Below the pieces are notes generated by a model. That model had not been told where the DNA came from, searched no databases, and saw only the letters and a list, made by a program, of their open reading frames with translations. 5,391 nt of DNA from Bdellovibrionales bacterium. GTDB lineage: Bacteria; Bdellovibrionota; Bdellovibrionia; Bdellovibrionales; JAMPXM01. Where the stretch lies: positions 1-5,391 of the forward strand of contig SXSP01000086.1 in assembly GCA_005792225.1 (NCBI GenBank), given 5' to 3'. Position 1 is the stretch's first letter. Each line of letters opens with the position of its first letter. Position numbers and translations under genes: made by a program. Shown here piece by piece: positions 3,900 through 5,391 of the stretch.

Positions 3900-5391
3900 A
3901 TACTGTGAGTCAACCGAAGGTATTTGAATTCGCAAAAGAGATCGGCATGGAGACGCTGGCTCTCATGGATAAAATCCGTGAGTGGAAGCTCCCCGTGCGC
4001 AGCCACATGGCTGAGCTCGATGCCGACATGCTCGAGCAGATCAAAACGCGACTGCACGACGAGACCAACAAATCCGCCGAGCCTGCCGCGAAGAAAAAAG
4101 TCGCGAAGAAGGCCCCCGCCGCCAAGGCAAAGGCTTCGAGCGACGCGGGGACGGTGATCGCGAAACCGGCGAACAAAAAAGTCGCCGTGAAGAAAACCGC
4201 GACTGCCGCTGTGGCCGAGCCAGCCGCGCCCGCGAAAAGATCCGCGGTCGTCGTCAAGAAGGCGCCGGCGAAAGTCGTCGTCCGTCGCAAGAGCGATGAG
4301 GAAGAGGCGCAAGCCGCCGCCGCCGCTGAAGCCGCGGCTGCTGCCGCCGCCGCTCCCGAGATCGAAGTCGATCACGATGAGCCGGCACACGAAGAGCCCG
4401 CGGCTCGTTCCGCGCCGGCTCCGGTCGCTGCAGCCCCCGAGCCCGTCGCCGAAGCGCCGGCTCCCGTGGTTGCCGCGCCTGAAGCGCCGGCTCCGAAGGC
4501 TGCGGCACCGAAGGTCGAGGCTCAGCAGCCGGAACCCCAGGCTCCCGCGCCCGTTGCCGCTGCTGCCCCAGCTCCCGCGGCACCTCAGGCCGCTGCCCCT
4601 GCTGACGTACAAAACGCGCCTCCTTCACCGAGCCGCAAGAGAGAAGTCGTTATGACAAGCCAAGGGCCGATCAGCGGCGTGAAGTCGGAAGCGCCTCGCC
4701 GAAACATCGTCGGCCGCATGGATCTTTCGCGTGTTCAACCTCCGCCGAGCGCGCGCCCGATGGGTGGCCCAGGCGGTGGACCGGGCGGACCCGGTGGCCC
4801 CGGCCCTCGCGGCATGGGCCCACGTCCTCTGCGCACGGGCTTCGTCGCTTCGGCGCCGGTGGAAGTGCCGACCGAGGATTCGGATCGCAAACGGTTTGAC
4901 GATAAGAAGTTCCGCGCGAAGGCTCCCGGTGCGGGTCCCGGTGGCGGCCCCGGCGCCGGCACGCGTGAAAAGGGCGAAGAGGAAGTTAAAGAATTCTCGG
5001 CTACGGAATTCCGTACGCGCGAGATGGTCTTCCAACCTAAGAAAAAGAAAACTGGCTTAAATCGCCAAAACCTCCAAACGCAGATCACGACGCCGAAGGC
5101 GTCGAAGCGGGTCGTTCGGGTCGACAAGACCATGAAGCTCTCGGATCTCGCGAACGAGATGGGCGTTAAAGCGGGTCAACTGACGAAAGCCCTCATGCAA
5201 AATGGCGTGATGGCGACCATGAACACGGAACTCGATTTCGACACGATCGCCTTGATCGTGCCGGACTTCGGTTTCGATGCCGTCAACGTTCACAAGACGG
5301 TCGACGAGATGCTCGATTCAACCGCGTTCGGCGATTTGTCGGCCGAGCAGGTGACTCGTCCTCCCGTTGTGACCATCATGGGTCACGTCGA
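3896..5391 (+). CDS. infB: Translation initiation factor IF2, N-terminal 498 residues (3' end outside window)
   Basis: The frame is open to the window edge and ends inside codon 499 at the start of the G1 motif (IMGHV, expected to continue DHGKT). IF2 is the GTPase that brings fMet-tRNA to the 30S and drives subunit joining. Residues about 8-45 form the conserved N-terminal helical module (KVFEFAKEIGMETLALMDKI onward). Residues 60-135 are Lys/Ala-rich and resemble histone H1 tails (KKKVAKKAPAAKAKA). Residues 136-250 are Ala/Pro/Glu-rich, with an eight-Ala run. NIVGRMDLSRV is near 271-281, and Gly/Pro tracts lie at 290-310 and 343-357. An IF2_N domain sits at about 406-460 (KLSDLANEMGVKAGQLTKAL). 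The G domain begins near residue 486 (RPPVVTIMGHV), roughly 100 residues later than in E. coli IF2, because of the long disordered linker. ATG 3896 overlaps the nusA stop; GTG 3905 is the alternative start. Confidence 0.96.
   Translation, partial: MNTVSQPKVFEFAKEIGMETLALMDKIREWKLPVRSHMAELDADMLEQIKTRLHDETNKSAEPAAKKKVAKKAPAAKAKASSDAGTVIAKPANKKVAVKKTATAAVAEPAAPAKRSAVVVKKAPAKVVVRRKSDEEEAQAAAAAEAAAAAAAAPEIEVDHDEPAHEEPAARSAPAPVAAAPEPVAEAPAPVVAAPEAPAPKAAAPKVEAQQPEPQAPAPVAAAAPAPAAPQAAAPADVQNAPPSPSRKREVVMTSQGPISGVKSEAPRRNIVGRMDLSRVQPPPSARPMGGPGGGPGGPGGPGPRGMGPRPLRTGFVASAPVEVPTEDSDRKRFDDKKFRAKAPGAGPGGGPGAGTREKGEEEVKEFSATEFRTREMVFQPKKKKTGLNRQNLQTQITTPKASKRVVRVDKTMKLSDLANEMGVKAGQLTKALMQNGVMATMNTELDFDTIALIVPDFGFDAVNVHKTVDEMLDSTAFGDLSAEQVTRPPVVTIMGHV
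4451..4494 (+). repeat. Two-copy 10-residue repeat in the IF2 linker
   Basis: GAAGCGCCGGCTCC occurs at 4451-4464 and again at 4481-4494, exactly 30 nt apart and in frame. It encodes consecutive decapeptides EAPAPVVAAP and EAPAPKAAAP. The repeat sits in the Ala/Pro-rich disordered linker and looks like local slippage or duplication within coding DNA. It gives the linker room to vary in length. Confidence 0.7.

Noticed and set aside
2643..3935. 430-codon open frame on the minus strand opposite nusA
   Set aside because: It mirrors the strongly conserved NusA gene. Its translation is Arg/Asp/His-rich without recognisable domains, as expected of antisense shadows in GC-rich coding DNA.
3881..4612. 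243-codon minus-strand frame rich in Gly/Arg/Ser
   Set aside because: It is the reverse complement of the Ala/Pro/Lys-rich IF2 linker. The low-complexity composition follows from the plus-strand repeats.
4758..4830. A separate collagen-like Gly-X-Y gene
   Set aside because: The Gly/Pro tract is short, in frame with infB, and flanked by conserved IF2 sequence.
1..5391. CRISPR arrays, insertion sequences, phage genes or att sites
   Set aside because: No regularly spaced repeats, transposase or integrase motifs, or terminal inverted repeats were seen. Gene content and composition are those of a core operon.

Overview
The window carries an ordinary core-genome stretch: the rimP-nusA-infB translation/transcription operon, preceded by an acetyltransferase gene, a periplasmic chaperone-like gene and the tail of an outer-membrane beta-barrel gene. 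The DNA is moderately GC-rich and the organism is Gram-negative, because it has a C-terminal beta-barrel strand ending in Phe and a SurA-like secreted protein. The N-terminus of IF2 (KVFEFAKEIGMETLALMDKI, then REWKLPVRSHMAELD) and its later NIVGRMDLSRV motif resemble, from memory, Bdellovibrio-type IF2. I therefore infer a member of the Bdellovibrionota, or a relative among the former deltaproteobacteria. No database search was possible.

Layout, all genes on the + strand. 1-267: 3' end of an outer-membrane beta-barrel gene, closed by a strong intrinsic terminator (296-330). 356-1093: exported SurA_N-like protein with no parvulin domain. 1098-1529: RimI-like GNAT acetyltransferase, 4 nt downstream and probably co-transcribed. 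1576-1600: second strong intrinsic terminator. 1601-1673: short leader with a weak candidate -10 and a nested stem-loop that encloses the rimP GTG start. 1674-2312: rimP. 2313-2474: 162-nt spacer with several potential RNA helices and a possible anti-Shine-Dalgarno loop. 2475-3899: nusA. 3896-5391: infB, overlapping nusA by ATGA and cut by the window edge just at the first motif of the GTPase domain.

How the genes fit together: RimP matures the 30S subunit, NusA controls pausing, termination and antitermination of RNA polymerase, and IF2 places initiator tRNA on the 30S. Their joint operon is widely conserved. RimI-type enzymes acetylate ribosomal protein bS18, so the upstream acetyltransferase may also be tied to ribosomes, although a terminator separates it from rimP. 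The barrel gene and the SurA-like gene are neighbours with a plausible client/chaperone relation, but a terminator also separates them.

I found no mobile element, CRISPR array, tRNA, rRNA or obviously new multi-gene system. The most interesting signals are non-coding: RNA structure around the rimP start with an overlapping 28-codon upstream frame, and a structured rimP-nusA spacer with a loop complementary to the nusA ribosome binding site. These come from reading base pairs by eye and are hypotheses.
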